A DNA stretch of 64,000 bases, taken from assembly GCF_025642135.1 (NCBI RefSeq), contig NZ_CP106793.1:4592001-4656000 (forward strand), read 5' to 3'. A program made the position numbers and the translations under genes. This stretch comes from Streptomyces cynarae. Its GTDB lineage: Bacteria > Actinomycetota > Actinomycetes > Streptomycetales > Streptomycetaceae. Below are positions 1 through 8,944 of the stretch, in pieces (the stretch's first letter is position 1; each line of letters opens with the position of its first letter). The notes below the pieces were generated by a model, which saw only the letters and a list, made by a program, of their open reading frames with translations, did not search any database and was not told the origin of the DNA.

Positions 1-380
1 GTGGGACCGAGGTCCACGGGCACCGGGCCCGACGCGTGCCGTCCGCGGACGCGTGGGGGTGCTATCCCGAACTCCTTCAGTTTGCGGCGGCCCTCCTCGG
101 AGATGTCGTCCGTCGACCAGGCGGGGCTGAGGACCGTGCGTACGAGGACTTCCCGTACGCCGTGCTCGCGCAGCACCCGCTCTATGTCCATGGACATCGC
201 TTCGAGCGCGGGGCATCCCGTGTACGTCGGGGTCAGCTCGACCTCCACCGCGTCCGTGCCGCGCACATGGACGGACCGTAGAACGCCCAGCTCCTCCAGG
301 GTGAGCACGGGCAGCTCGGGGTCGGGGACGGAGCCGGCGAGCCGGCGCAGTTCCTCTTCGAGGGCCGTCGCGGTCACCAT
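1..380 (-). CDS. paaD: PaaD, phenylacetyl-CoA epoxidase assembly subunit (partial)
   Basis: PaaD is a small DUF59/MIP18-fold protein thought to help assemble or mature the diiron centre of the PaaABCE phenylacetyl-CoA 1,2-epoxidase in the cytoplasm. About 126 codons are visible; the stop lies beyond the left edge. The N-terminal part carries the family signature PDPELPVLTLEELG and then YTGCPALEAM. The ATG at 380 overlaps the TGA of paaC (376-374) as an ATGGTGA junction, so the two genes are translationally coupled. It is the fourth gene of paaABCD. The reductase gene paaE would be expected just beyond the window. Confidence 0.9.
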   Translation of the reverse strand, partial: MVTATALEEELRRLAGSVPDPELPVLTLEELGVLRSVHVRGTDAVEVELTPTYTGCPALEAMSMDIERVLREHGVREVLVRTVLSPAWSTDDISEEGRRKLKEFGIAPPRVRGRHASGPVPVDLGP

Positions 381-1093
381 GATGCTCCCGGGTGACTGCG
401 GTGCAGATGCTGCATCTCGGCGAGCATCCGCCCGAACGGTTCGGTGTGCAGGCCCTGCCGTCCCGCGCCCGCGGTCCACGCCCCGGTACGCGGCCCCTGG
501 GGGACTTCGAGGGTGGCCCGGCGCAGGATGTCGCCGACCGAGTCCAGCCAGGCCCGCTCCATGCCGGTCCAGTCGACGTCCACACCCTCCACCGGCTGGA
601 ACATCTCTCCCGTGTACCGCCACAGCGCCTCGCACGCGCGACGCATCCGCTCATGGCTCATGTCGGTGCCGTCGCCGAGCCGCAGCGTCCACTGCTCGGC
701 GTGGTCCTGGTGGTAGGCGACCTCCTTGACCGCCTTGGCGGCGAGGCCGGCGAACTCGCTGTCCCCGGCGGCGAGTTCGCTGTACAGGAGCCGCTGATAG
801 GTCGAGAAGTACAGCTGGCGGGCGATGGTGTGCGAGAAGTCGCCGTTCGGCTGTTCCACCAGCTGCAGGTTGCGGAAGGCGCGCTCCTCGCGCAGGTACG
901 CCAGCTCGTCCTCGTCGCCCACCATGGACAGCAGCACCCGGGCCTGGCCCAGCAGGTCGAGGGCGATGTTGGCGAGGGCGACCTCCTCCTCCAGTACCGG
1001 CGCGTGGCTCGCCCACTCCCCCAGGCGGTGCGAGAGCACCAGGGCGTCGTCGCCGAGGGCCAGGGCGGCCGCGGTGTGCGCGGTGACGGTCAC
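374..1093 (-). CDS. paaC: PaaC, phenylacetyl-CoA epoxidase structural subunit
   Basis: PaaC is the ferritin-like non-catalytic partner of PaaA in the phenylacetyl-CoA 1,2-epoxidase. The frame gives 239 residues, the usual size. It contains the conserved stretch LSHRLGEWASHAPVLEEEVA near the N-terminus, then LDLLGQAR, FSHTIARQLYFS and the helical motif VKEVAYHQDHAEQW. I chose the GTG at 1093 because its first bases overlap the paaB stop (GTGA) and it keeps the N-terminus short. The same frame runs further upstream, but only as a shadow of paaB. Nothing is missing or truncated. Confidence 0.93.
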   Translation of the reverse strand: MTVTAHTAAALALGDDALVLSHRLGEWASHAPVLEEEVALANIALDLLGQARVLLSMVGDEDELAYLREERAFRNLQLVEQPNGDFSHTIARQLYFSTYQRLLYSELAAGDSEFAGLAAKAVKEVAYHQDHAEQWTLRLGDGTDMSHERMRRACEALWRYTGEMFQPVEGVDVDWTGMERAWLDSVGDILRRATLEVPQGPRTGAWTAGAGRQGLHTEPFGRMLAEMQHLHRSHPGASW

Positions 1094-1377
1094 AGGTGCT
1101 TCACCCCTTCCGGGATCTCGTAGAACGTCGGGTGGCGGTACGGCTTGTCGGCGGCCGGTTCGAAGAACGGGTCCTTCTCGTCCGGCGAGGACGCGGTGAT
1201 CGCGGCGGAGGGCACGACCCAGATCGAGACACCCTCGCCGCGCCGGGTGTACAGGTCGCGCGCGTTGCGCAGGGCCAGCTCGGCGTCCGGGGCGTGCAGG
1301 CTGCCGGCGTGGGTGTGTGAAAGGCCGCGGCGTGAGCGCACGAAGACCTCCCACAGGGGCCAGTCGGTGTTCGTCAT
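1090..1377 (-). CDS. paaB: PaaB, phenylacetyl-CoA epoxidase small subunit
   Basis: PaaB is the small bridging subunit of the phenylacetyl-CoA epoxidase complex. The 95-residue frame starts [20 protein letters not shown] and ends with [14 protein letters not shown], both typical of the family. The central part has the [20 protein letters not shown] segment. The ATG at 1377 overlaps the stop of paaA (1374-1376) and its own stop overlaps the paaC GTG, so paaABCD is one tightly coupled operon. A longer in-frame extension upstream is a shadow of paaA. Confidence 0.93.
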   Translation of the reverse strand: MTNTDWPLWEVFVRSRRGLSHTHAGSLHAPDAELALRNARDLYTRRGEGVSIWVVPSAAITASSPDEKDPFFEPAADKPYRHPTFYEIPEGVKHL

Positions 1378-2369
1378 GCGTGCTGCGCTCCCGTTCCGCC
1401 GTTGTGCTTCGCCGCGTACGCCGCGGCTGCCTCCCGTACCCAGGCGCCTTCCTCGTGGGCCTGCTTGCGCTGGGTCAGCCGCTGCTCGTTGCAGGGGCCG
1501 TTGCCCTTGAGGACCTCCCAGAACTCCGTCCAGTCGATGGGCCCGAAGTCGTGGTGCCCGCGCTCCTCGTTCCACTTCAGGTCCGGGTCGGGGAGGGTCA
1601 GGCCCAGGGACTGCGCCTGGGGGACGCAGATGTCGACGAAGCGCTGGCGCAGTTCGTCGTTCGAGTGCCGCTTGATCTTCCAGGCCATCGACTGCGCGGA
1701 GTGGGCGGACTCGTCGTCGGGCGGGCCGAACATCATCAGGGACGGCCACCACCAGCGGTTCACCGCGTCCTGTGCCATCGCGTGCTGCTCCGGTGTGCCT
1801 CGGCTCAGGGCCAGAAGCAGTTCGTAGCCCTGGCGCTGGTGGAAGGACTCCTCCTTGCAGATGCGGACCATCGCGCGCGCGTACGGCCCGTAGGAGCAGC
1901 GGCACAGGGGCACCTGGTTGGTGATCGCGGCGCCGTCCACGAGCCAGCCGATGGCGCCGACGTCCGCCCAGGTCAGCGTCGGGTAGTTGAAGATCGATGA
2001 ATACTTCTGGCGGCCGGTGTGCAGCTTGTCGAGCAGTTCGTCGCGGCTGGTGCCGAGCGTTTCCGCCGCGCCGTACAGGTACAGTCCGTGGCCCGCCTCG
2101 TCCTGGACCTTGGCCATCAGGATCGCCTTGCGGCGCAGCGAGGGAGCGCGCGTGATCCAGTTGGCCTCCGGCTGCATGCCGATGATCTCGGAGTGCGCGT
2201 GCTGGGCGATCTGCCGGACGAGGGTGGCGCGGTAGGCGTCGGGCATCCAGTCGCGGGGCTCGATGCGCTCGTCGGCGGCCACGGCGGCGTCGAACACGGC
2301 CTCGTACGCCGTCGCGTCCGCCGCTGTGCCGTCCGCGCGGGCCGGCCGGTGCGCTGCTGCTGTCGCCAT
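1374..2369 (-). CDS. paaA: PaaA, phenylacetyl-CoA epoxidase catalytic subunit
   Basis: PaaA carries the diiron centre that epoxidises the ring of phenylacetyl-CoA, the committing step of aerobic phenylacetate breakdown. The frame encodes 331 residues, normal for PaaA. Ferritin-like metal-ligand helices are visible: [26 protein letters not shown] (an ExxH pair), and later [15 protein letters not shown] (a second ExxH pair). The C-terminal part has [20 protein letters not shown]. It is first in the operon paaABCD. The ATG at 2369 is about 30 bp downstream of a PaaR-type palindrome (2400-2413), so repression by the TetR protein at 8941 is likely. Confidence 0.95.
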   Translation of the reverse strand: MATAAAHRPARADGTAADATAYEAVFDAAVAADERIEPRDWMPDAYRATLVRQIAQHAHSEIIGMQPEANWITRAPSLRRKAILMAKVQDEAGHGLYLYGAAETLGTSRDELLDKLHTGRQKYSSIFNYPTLTWADVGAIGWLVDGAAITNQVPLCRCSYGPYARAMVRICKEESFHQRQGYELLLALSRGTPEQHAMAQDAVNRWWWPSLMMFGPPDDESAHSAQSMAWKIKRHSNDELRQRFVDICVPQAQSLGLTLPDPDLKWNEERGHHDFGPIDWTEFWEVLKGNGPCNEQRLTQRKQAHEEGAWVREAAAAYAAKHNGGTGAQHA

Positions 2370-2399
2370 GCGGTCCCCCTGACCACTCGCCTATTCCCG

Positions 2400-2413
2400 A
2401 CCGATCGTTCGGT
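2400..2413. promoter_or_regulatory. PaaR-type operator upstream of paaA
   Basis: The sequence ACCGATCGTTCGGT fits the core of the actinobacterial PaaR motif, ACCGNNCGNNCGGT, and the symmetry extends one base each side (GACCG...CGGTC). It lies 31-44 bp before the paaA start codon, where it would overlap the promoter. Two related palindromes occur at 7335 and 10180. Binding by the local TetR protein is inferred from the motif and position. Confidence 0.75.
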
Positions 2414-2665
2414 CCGGTCGATTCAATGGTGAGGCGGGGCGCCGTAGGGTGTCAACCGCTGTGGACGACCTGCGGCGACCGTCCGTCCGCTGTGCCGATC
2501 GGGCTGTGCGGGGCGGGCGGGGCTGAGTACCGTTCCGGGTGCGCATCCCCGGTGTGCTGCGAACGGGTGAGGCGAGCCGGCGGGCCGCCGCGGAAAAGGC
2601 AGGTGGTGCCCGGCCGGCGGTACGGCGGCGGAACCACGGCCGGAGAGCTCGGGAGACGGGGCGGG

Positions 2666-3535
2666 ATGGACGCGTACGACAAGGGACCGGACGCCCGGCG
2701 GGGTCGGCCGGGCGACTGCGCCGACCCGGTGTCCCCCCTGCCCGAGGGCGCCATGACGGACATCACAGAGGAGCACGAGGGACAGAGGGACGCCGGGGGT
2801 GCCCCTCCCCCCGAACCCGCCGCCTCATCGGAAGGCCCCTCCCCGGAAGGCCCCTCCCCGGAATCCGCCTTCCCGGCTCCCGCACCCCGCACGGGCATAG
2901 CCGCCCTCTCGCTCCGCTACCAGGTCGCCGCCGCTCTGGTGCTCGCGGTCGTCGCGGTCGCCGCCTGTGTGCATCTGGGCATGGTGTTCCTGCACGTCGC
3001 GCCCCCGAACACACTCACGAAAAAGCACGGCAAGGCGATCGACGACTGGATCTACCCGGAGTTCGAACAGAACTGGAAGCTGTTCGCTCCCAACCCGCTG
3101 CAGCAGAACATCGACGTCCAGGTCCGCGCCGAGGTGCGCACCCGGGACGGCTCAGAGCGCACGACCGGCTGGTACGACCTGTCGGCGCTCGACGGCGACG
3201 CCATCCACGGCAATCTTCTGCCGAGCCACACCCAGCAGAACGAACTGCGTCGCGCCTGGGACTTCTACGTCGCCTCGCACGACGGCGAGAACCGCCCCGC
3301 GGGCCTGCGCGGCGCCCTGTCCGAGAACTATCTGCGCCGCGTGGTGGTCGTGCGTCTCGACCGGGAGCACGCGGCAGGCCGCGGCGAGACCCTCGAAAGC
3401 GTCCAGGTCCGCTCCCGCACCACCGACGTGCCGCCGCCCAAGTGGAGCGACGAACAGGTGCCCAGCACGCCCGTGTACCGCCGGCTGCCGTGGTGGTCGC
3501 TTCCGGACGGCGAGCGGACGGGGGCGAGCGTCTGA
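2666..3535 (+). CDS. DUF5819 family membrane-anchored protein
   Basis: The protein has 289 residues: a hydrophilic Pro/Ser-rich N-terminal tail, one transmembrane helix at about residues 85-110, and an external domain with the family hallmark EFEQNWKLFAPNPLQQNIDV. The domain matches DUF5819 as I know it and is likely extracytoplasmic. Its TGA overlaps the ATG of the next gene (TGATG), so it is co-translated with an HTTM-domain protein. I took the ATG at 2666, preceded by GGGAG at 2651-2655; an in-frame ATG at 2753 would remove 29 residues and is a fair alternative. The function is unknown. The pairing resembles SdpA/SdpB of Bacillus toxin-maturation loci (see findings). Confidence 0.8.
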   Translation: MDAYDKGPDARRGRPGDCADPVSPLPEGAMTDITEEHEGQRDAGGAPPPEPAASSEGPSPEGPSPESAFPAPAPRTGIAALSLRYQVAAALVLAVVAVAACVHLGMVFLHVAPPNTLTKKHGKAIDDWIYPEFEQNWKLFAPNPLQQNIDVQVRAEVRTRDGSERTTGWYDLSALDGDAIHGNLLPSHTQQNELRRAWDFYVASHDGENRPAGLRGALSENYLRRVVVVRLDREHAAGRGETLESVQVRSRTTDVPPPKWSDEQVPSTPVYRRLPWWSLPDGERTGASV

Positions 3536-4758
3536 TGAACCGTGTCGCCCTGTCCGTCGCGCGCGGCATCGCCCGAGTCGCCGACGCCGCCCTCGGCCCG
3601 TACCAGACCGCGGTCGTACGCATCGGCTTCGCGGCCACCTGGCTGCTGTTCCTGCTGCGGGAGTTCCCCCACCGCCAGGAGATGTACGGACCCGACGGCC
3701 CGTGGAGCTGGGACCTGGCCCGGCAGCTCATCGCGGACAACCACGCCTTCACGATCCTGACGTGGTCAGGCAGCCAGGTCTGGTTCGAGGCCGTGTACGC
3801 CCTCGCCGTGCTGTCGAGCGCCCTCTTCCTCGTCGGATGGCGCACCCGCGCGATGTCCGTGCTGTTCATGGTGGGCGTGCTGTCGCTGCAGAACCGCAGC
3901 GTGTTCATGGGTGACGGCGGTGACAACGTCATCCACCTGATGGCGATCTACCTGGTCTTCACGCGCTGCGGACAGGTGTGGTCGCTGGACGAGCGACGCG
4001 AACGGCGCGCCCGTGCGGTACGCGCGCGTGGGGAGCGGCCCCGGCCCGACCGGGCGGGGCCCGTGCTGTGGGGTGTGCTCGGCCTCGTGCTGGCCCTGGC
4101 GACGGGTGCGGGCCGGCTCGGCGCCGGCTGGCTTGCCGTGTACTGGGGGCTGTGGGGCGTGCAGGGCCTGTGGTGGTGCGTCGTCCGGCGCGCCCCGCAC
4201 GGCGAGCCCCGCATCCTGCTGGACGTCGTCGCCAACCTCGTGCACAACGCCGCCCTGCTCGTGATCATGGCCGAGGCGTGTCTGATCTACTCGACGGCCG
4301 GCTGGTACAAGATCCAGGGCTCGCGTTGGCAGGACGGCACCGCTGTCTACTACCCGCTGCACCTGAGCTCCTTCTCGCCCTGGCCCGCCCTGTCCGACCT
4401 GCTGTCCTCGCAGGGCACGCTGGTGCTGCTGGTGACGTACGGGACGGTCGCGGCGCAGGTCGCGTTCCCGTTCACCCTCTTCAACCGGCGTGTGAAGAAC
4501 GTCCTGCTGGCGTGCATGATGACCGAGCACGCGGTGATCGCCGTGGTCCTCGGGCTGCCGTTCTTCTCCCTGGCGATGATCGCCGCCGACGCCGTGTTCC
4601 TGCCCACGTCCTTCCTGCTCAGACTGGGCGGCTGGGCGTCACGCGCGCGCGAGCGCCTGGCCGCGGGCCGTGTCGCCCCGGCGCTGCCTCGCCCGCGCCC
4701 GCACCGGCCGCCCACCGAGGAGCCGACCGAGCCCGCACAGGCAGGCTCGTCGGCCTGA
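3535..4758 (+). CDS. HTTM domain membrane protein (SdpB / gamma-carboxylase-like)
   Basis: This is a polytopic membrane protein of 407 residues with about eight hydrophobic helices. It belongs to the HTTM (horizontally transferred transmembrane) family, related to the membrane part of vitamin K-dependent gamma-carboxylase and to SdpB. Family features include VVRIGFAATWLLFLLREFPHR at the start, the GDGGDN motif near residue 125, SLQNRSVFMG just before it, and a YSTAGWYKIQGSRWQDGTAV segment. The C-terminus is Pro/Glu-rich. The gene is translationally coupled to the DUF5819 gene. Carboxylase activity is not supported, because only the membrane domain is present. The substrate is unknown. Confidence 0.82.
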   Translation: MNRVALSVARGIARVADAALGPYQTAVVRIGFAATWLLFLLREFPHRQEMYGPDGPWSWDLARQLIADNHAFTILTWSGSQVWFEAVYALAVLSSALFLVGWRTRAMSVLFMVGVLSLQNRSVFMGDGGDNVIHLMAIYLVFTRCGQVWSLDERRERRARAVRARGERPRPDRAGPVLWGVLGLVLALATGAGRLGAGWLAVYWGLWGVQGLWWCVVRRAPHGEPRILLDVVANLVHNAALLVIMAEACLIYSTAGWYKIQGSRWQDGTAVYYPLHLSSFSPWPALSDLLSSQGTLVLLVTYGTVAAQVAFPFTLFNRRVKNVLLACMMTEHAVIAVVLGLPFFSLAMIAADAVFLPTSFLLRLGGWASRARERLAAGRVAPALPRPRPHRPPTEEPTEPAQAGSSA

Positions 4759-4779
4759 GCCGCACGTAGGCTGCACAGC

Positions 4780-5550
4780 ATGACCGACCCGTCCCGCGGC
4801 GCCACCGACCCGCTGACCACCTGGCACAGGCTCGCCGCCTCCTGCGTGCTGCTCGACGGTTTCCACGCGCTCAAGCACGCGGTCCGCTTCCACGCCCGGG
4901 TGCCGGTCGCCGTCACCACCGACCGGGGTGCGGCACTCGCCCTGGCCGACGAGCTCGCCCCTGACGTACGGGACACCCTGGACACGCTGCTGACGGAGGT
5001 CCCCGACGACGCGTACCGGGCCCTCGTACCGCGCCCGCACCCCACCGGGGTCGCGGCCCTCGCCGAGCGCCCCTCGCGCGAGACCAACCTGGAGACGCTG
5101 CGGCGCACGCCCCGCACCGCCCCCGTCGTCGTCCTCGACAACCCCCGCAACCTGGGCAACGCGGGCGCCGTGATCCGGCTGGCGGCCGGCTTCGGCGCGA
5201 CCGGGGTGGTCACGACCGGAACACTCGACCCCTGGCACCCCACGGTGGTCCGCGGCGGGGCGGGGCTGCACTTCGCGACCGCCGTGGAGCGGCTGACCGT
5301 GGCCGAGCTGCCGCCCGGCCCGGTCTTCGCGCTGGACCCGGAGGGCGACGACATCCGCGGGCTGAAACTCCCCGACGACGCCGTGCTCGCGTTCGGCTCC
5401 GAGCGCACCGGCCTCTCCGCCGAGCTGCGCGCCCGCACCGACCACCTGGTGTCCCTGCCGATGCGCCCCCAGGTCTCCAGCTACAACCTCGCGACCAGCG
5501 TGGCCATGACGCTGTACCACTGGAGCGCGACCGGGGGCGCATCCGCCTGA
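4780..5550 (+). CDS. TrmH/SpoU-family RNA 2'-O-methyltransferase
   Basis: This is a predicted SAM-dependent RNA ribose methyltransferase of the SPOUT fold with 256 residues. The three SpoU motifs are clear: motif 1 NPRNLGNAGAVIRLAAGFGA at about residue 121, motif 2 FGSERTGLS at about 205, and motif 3 SLPMRPQVSSYNLATSVAM at about 226, which forms the SAM-binding knot. Residues 1-110 are a less conserved N-terminal substrate-binding domain. The gene is 21 bp after the HTTM gene and converges on paaN with a 14-bp gap. The target nucleotide (tRNA or rRNA) cannot be told from the sequence. Confidence 0.9.
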   Translation: MTDPSRGATDPLTTWHRLAASCVLLDGFHALKHAVRFHARVPVAVTTDRGAALALADELAPDVRDTLDTLLTEVPDDAYRALVPRPHPTGVAALAERPSRETNLETLRRTPRTAPVVVLDNPRNLGNAGAVIRLAAGFGATGVVTTGTLDPWHPTVVRGGAGLHFATAVERLTVAELPPGPVFALDPEGDDIRGLKLPDDAVLAFGSERTGLSAELRARTDHLVSLPMRPQVSSYNLATSVAMTLYHWSATGGASA

Positions 5551-5564
5551 GCCGTCGCCAGGGC

Positions 5565-7256
5565 CTACGACTCCCGGCGCACCTCCACCACCCGGAAGCG
5601 GTTCGCCACGAACGCCCCGTCGCACAGGGTCGCGTTGGCCGCCGGGTTGCCGCCCGAGCCGTGGAAGTCGGAGAAGGCGGCCGTCTGGTTGACGTACACC
5701 CCGCCGGTCAGGTTGAGCGAGAGCTGGGCGGACTCCTCCAGGCAGACCTCCTCGACGGCCTGCTCGACCTCCTCGGAGGTGGTGTACGCACCCACGGTCA
5801 TCGCGCCCTTGTCCCTGATCGTGCGCCGCAGCAGCTCCACCGCGTCCGTCGCCGAGTCCACCGCGACGGCGAAGGCGACGGGGCCGAAGCACTCGCTCAT
5901 GTAGGCGGCCTCGGCGTCCGGCTTGGCGCCGTCGAGCTTGACGACGACCGGTGTGCGGACGACGGCCTTCGGGAACTCCGCATTGGAGATCTCGCGTGAG
6001 GCCAGGGCGACCTCGCCGAGCCCGGCCGCCGCCTCCAGGCGCGCCTTGACGTCCGGGTTCACGATCGCGCCGAGCAGCGCGTTCGCCCGCGCGTCGTCGC
6101 CCAGCAGGCCGTCGACCGCCTTCGCCAGGTCGGCGACCACTTCGTCGTACGACTTCGGGCCGTCGTCGGTGGTGATGCCGTCCCGGGGGATCAGCAGGTT
6201 CTGCGGGGTGGTGCACATCTGGCCGCTGTACAGCGAGAGGGAGAACGCCAGGTTGGACAGCATCCCCTTGTAGTTGTCGGTCGACTCCACGATCACCGTG
6301 TTGACGCCGGCCTTCTCCGTGTAGACCTGGGCCTGGCGGGCGTTGGCCTCCAGCCAGTCGCCGAATGCCGTGGAGCCCGTGTAGTCGATGATCCGGATCT
6401 CCGGGCGGACGGCCAGTGCCTTGGCGATGCCTTCCCCGGGGCGCTCGGCGGCCAGCGCCACCAGGTTCGGGTCGAAGCCGGCCTCGGCGAGCACCTGGCG
6501 GGCCGCCTGCACCGTGAGCGCGAGAGGCAGCACCGCGCGCGGGTGTGGCTTGACCAGCACCGCGTTGCCGGTCGCGAGGGAGGCGAACAGGCCCGGGTAG
6601 CCGTTCCACGTCGGGAAGGTGTTGCAGCCGATGACCAGCGCGATACCGCGCGGCACGGCCTTGAAGGTCTTGGTCAGCGCCAGCGGGTCGCGCTTGCCCT
6701 GGGGCTTGGTCCACTCCGCGGTGTCGGGTGTGCGGGCCTGCTCCGCGTACGCGTACGCCACCGCCTCCAGGGCGCGGTCCTGTGCGTGCGGGCCGCCCGC
6801 CTGGAACGCCATCATGAAGGCCTGGCCGCTGGTGTGCATGACCGCGTGCGCGAACTCGTGCGTCCGGTCGCTGATGCGCTTGAGGATCTCCAGGCACACC
6901 ATCGCGCGCATCTCCGCGCCCGCGTCGCGCCACGCCTTCTGACCCGCGCGCATGGCGGGCAGCAGTACGTCGATGTCAGCGTGCGGATAGGTGATGCCCA
7001 GCTCGATGCCGTACGGGGAGACCTCGCCGCCCGTGAAGTCGTCCGTGCCGGGCTGGCCGAGGTCGAGGCGGGAGCCGAGGAGCGCCTCGAAGGCGGCCTT
7101 GCCGGCGGCCGCGTCCAGGCTGCCGTTCTCACCGTAGGCCTTGGGGTGCTCGGGGTGGGGGGACCAGTACGCGCGCGTACGGATCGCTTCCAGCGCCTGG
7201 TCGAGGGTGGGCCGGTGCTGGGTGATCAGCTGGTGCGCGGTGAGTTCGGCGGCCAT
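5565..7256 (-). CDS. paaN: PaaN, aldehyde dehydrogenase-family phenylacetate degradation protein
   Basis: PaaN is an aldehyde dehydrogenase-family enzyme that oxidises the ring-opened semialdehyde-CoA intermediate of the phenylacetate pathway. The frame gives 563 residues from the ATG at 7256. The ALDH fold is evident: IGCNTFPTWNGYPGLFASLA in the cofactor-binding region, TGSTAFGDWLEANA at the Rossmann turn, the catalytic Cys at about residue 348 in LYSGQMCTTPQNLLIPRDGI, and SECFGPVAFAV near the C-terminus. It lacks the MaoC hydratase half found in enteric PaaZ, so ring opening must come from a separate protein. It diverges from paaH, with an operator in the shared promoter. Confidence 0.9.
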   Translation of the reverse strand: MAAELTAHQLITQHRPTLDQALEAIRTRAYWSPHPEHPKAYGENGSLDAAAGKAAFEALLGSRLDLGQPGTDDFTGGEVSPYGIELGITYPHADIDVLLPAMRAGQKAWRDAGAEMRAMVCLEILKRISDRTHEFAHAVMHTSGQAFMMAFQAGGPHAQDRALEAVAYAYAEQARTPDTAEWTKPQGKRDPLALTKTFKAVPRGIALVIGCNTFPTWNGYPGLFASLATGNAVLVKPHPRAVLPLALTVQAARQVLAEAGFDPNLVALAAERPGEGIAKALAVRPEIRIIDYTGSTAFGDWLEANARQAQVYTEKAGVNTVIVESTDNYKGMLSNLAFSLSLYSGQMCTTPQNLLIPRDGITTDDGPKSYDEVVADLAKAVDGLLGDDARANALLGAIVNPDVKARLEAAAGLGEVALASREISNAEFPKAVVRTPVVVKLDGAKPDAEAAYMSECFGPVAFAVAVDSATDAVELLRRTIRDKGAMTVGAYTTSEEVEQAVEEVCLEESAQLSLNLTGGVYVNQTAAFSDFHGSGGNPAANATLCDGAFVANRFRVVEVRRES

Positions 7257-7334
7257 GCGGGACCAACTCCTCGTCTTGAGAGCTCTTCCTTGAGCTCGTG
7301 ACCTGGGCAGGAACAGCCGGACAGGGTTAGAGTA

Positions 7335-7348
7335 ACCGAACGATCGGT
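7335..7348. promoter_or_regulatory. PaaR-type operator between paaN and paaH
   Basis: ACCGAACGATCGGT matches the ACCGNNCGNNCGGT core at every fixed position. It lies in the 173-bp region between the divergent paaN (start 7256) and paaH (start 7430), 79 bp and 82 bp from the two start codons. One operator there could control both transcripts. The same region holds an imperfect 25-bp direct repeat (about 7361-7410) that contains GTGGACAA twice. Confidence 0.75.
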
Positions 7349-7429
7349 CGGGACAAGGGTGTCCGGCGTATCTGTGGACAAGGGGGTCCGCCGCATCCGT
7401 GGACAACCCCGTGCGGGAGGATCGCGCAC

Positions 7430-8944
7430 ATGACAGCACTCGACCTCAGCAGTCCCGTGGCCGTTGTGGGCACCGGCACCATGGGCCAGGGCATAGCCCA
7501 GGTCGCGCTGGTCGCAGGCCACCCGGTGCGGCTGTACGACGCCGTCCCCGCCCGCGCCCGCGAGGCGGCCGCGGCGATCGGCGCGCGCCTCGACCGGCTC
7601 GTCGAGAAGGACCGGCTCACGGGCGCCGAGCGCGACGCGGCACTGGCCCGCCTCCTGCCCGCCGAGAGCCTGGCCGAGCTCGCGGACTGCGCGCTCGTGC
7701 TGGAGGCGGTCCTGGAACGCCTCGAGGTGAAACAGCAGCTGTTCCGGGAGCTGGAGGACATCGTCGGCGAGGACTGCCTGCTCGCCACCAACACCTCCTC
7801 CCTGTCCGTGACCGCGATCGGCGGTGCCCTCAGGGGCCCGGGCCGCTTCGTCGGGCTGCACTTCTTCAACCCGGCGCCGCTGCTGCCGCTGGTCGAGGTC
7901 GTCTCCGGGTTCGCCACCGACGTGACGTCGGCCACGCGCGCGTACGAGACGGCCCGCGCCTGGGGCAAGACCCCCGTCGCCTGCGCGGACACCCCCGGCT
8001 TCATCGTCAACCGCATCGCGCGGCCGTTCTACGCCGAGGCGTTCGCGGTGTACGAGGCGCAGGCCGCCGACCCGGCCACGATCGACGCCGTGCTGCGCGA
8101 GTCGGGCGGCTTCCGGATGGGCGCCTTCGAGCTGACCGACCTGATCGGGCAGGACGTCAACGAATCCGTCACCCGCTCCGTCTGGGACTCCTTCTTCCAG
8201 GACGTGCGCTTCACGCCCTCGCTCGCGCAGCGGCGGCTGGTCGAGTCGGGCCGGCTCGGCCGCAAGAGCGGACGCGGCTGGTACGACTACGCGGACGGCG
8301 CCGAGCGGCCCGAACCGCACACCGCGGAGAAGGCGCAGGCACCCTCGTACGTGGTCGCCGAGGGCGACCTCGGCCCCGCCTCGGAGCTGCTCGCGCTGAT
8401 CCGGGAGGCGGGTATCGGGGTCCGTGAGGAGGACGAGGACCACGGCACGCGCCTGGTACTGCCGAGCGGCGGCCAGCTCGTCCTCGCCGACGGCCAGACC
8501 TCCGTGGAGTTCCGCGACGTCGTCTACTTCGACCTGGCGCTCGACTACCGCAGGGCGACCCGCATCGCCCTGTCCGCCTCCCAGGACACCTCCGCGCAGA
8601 CCCTGGCCGAGGCGACCGGGCTCTTCCAGGCGCTCGGCAAGGACGTCAGCGTCATCGGGGACGTGCCCGGCATGATCGTCGCCCGCACGGTGGCCCGCAT
8701 CATCGACCTCGCGCACGACGCCGTCGCCAAGGGCGTGGCCACCGAGGAGGACATCGACACCGCGATGCGTCTCGGCGTCAACTACCCCCTCGGTCCCTTC
8801 GAGTGGAGCCGCAGGCTCGGCCGCGGCTGGGCCTACGACGTCCTGGACGACCTGCATCTGCGCGACCCCTCCGGACGGTACGCCCCGTCCCTCGCGCTCT
8901 ACCGCCACGCGTACGCCTCCGAGAAGCGGGAGGGCACCTCATGA
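7430..8944 (+). CDS. paaH: PaaH, 3-hydroxyacyl-CoA dehydrogenase
   Basis: PaaH oxidises 3-hydroxyadipyl-CoA to 3-oxoadipyl-CoA with NAD+ in the lower phenylacetate pathway. The protein has 504 residues. The NAD-binding loop VVGTGTMGQGIAQVAL is at residues 11-26, and the conserved catalytic-site segment LHFFNPAPLLPLVEVV starts near residue 143. Two C-terminal 3HCDH domains follow (about 190-285 and 410-495), and this doubled C-terminus is typical of PaaH/PaaC-type enzymes. The stop overlaps the paaR start by 4 bp (ATGA), so the repressor is co-translated with the enzyme. A PaaR-type operator lies 82 bp upstream. Confidence 0.93.
   Translation: MTALDLSSPVAVVGTGTMGQGIAQVALVAGHPVRLYDAVPARAREAAAAIGARLDRLVEKDRLTGAERDAALARLLPAESLAELADCALVLEAVLERLEVKQQLFRELEDIVGEDCLLATNTSSLSVTAIGGALRGPGRFVGLHFFNPAPLLPLVEVVSGFATDVTSATRAYETARAWGKTPVACADTPGFIVNRIARPFYAEAFAVYEAQAADPATIDAVLRESGGFRMGAFELTDLIGQDVNESVTRSVWDSFFQDVRFTPSLAQRRLVESGRLGRKSGRGWYDYADGAERPEPHTAEKAQAPSYVVAEGDLGPASELLALIREAGIGVREEDEDHGTRLVLPSGGQLVLADGQTSVEFRDVVYFDLALDYRRATRIALSASQDTSAQTLAEATGLFQALGKDVSVIGDVPGMIVARTVARIIDLAHDAVAKGVATEEDIDTAMRLGVNYPLGPFEWSRRLGRGWAYDVLDDLHLRDPSGRYAPSLALYRHAYASEKREGTS

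Noticed and set aside
3535..4758. Vitamin K-dependent gamma-carboxylase activity for the HTTM protein
   Set aside because: Only the membrane part is present; the catalytic lumenal domain of true carboxylases is missing.
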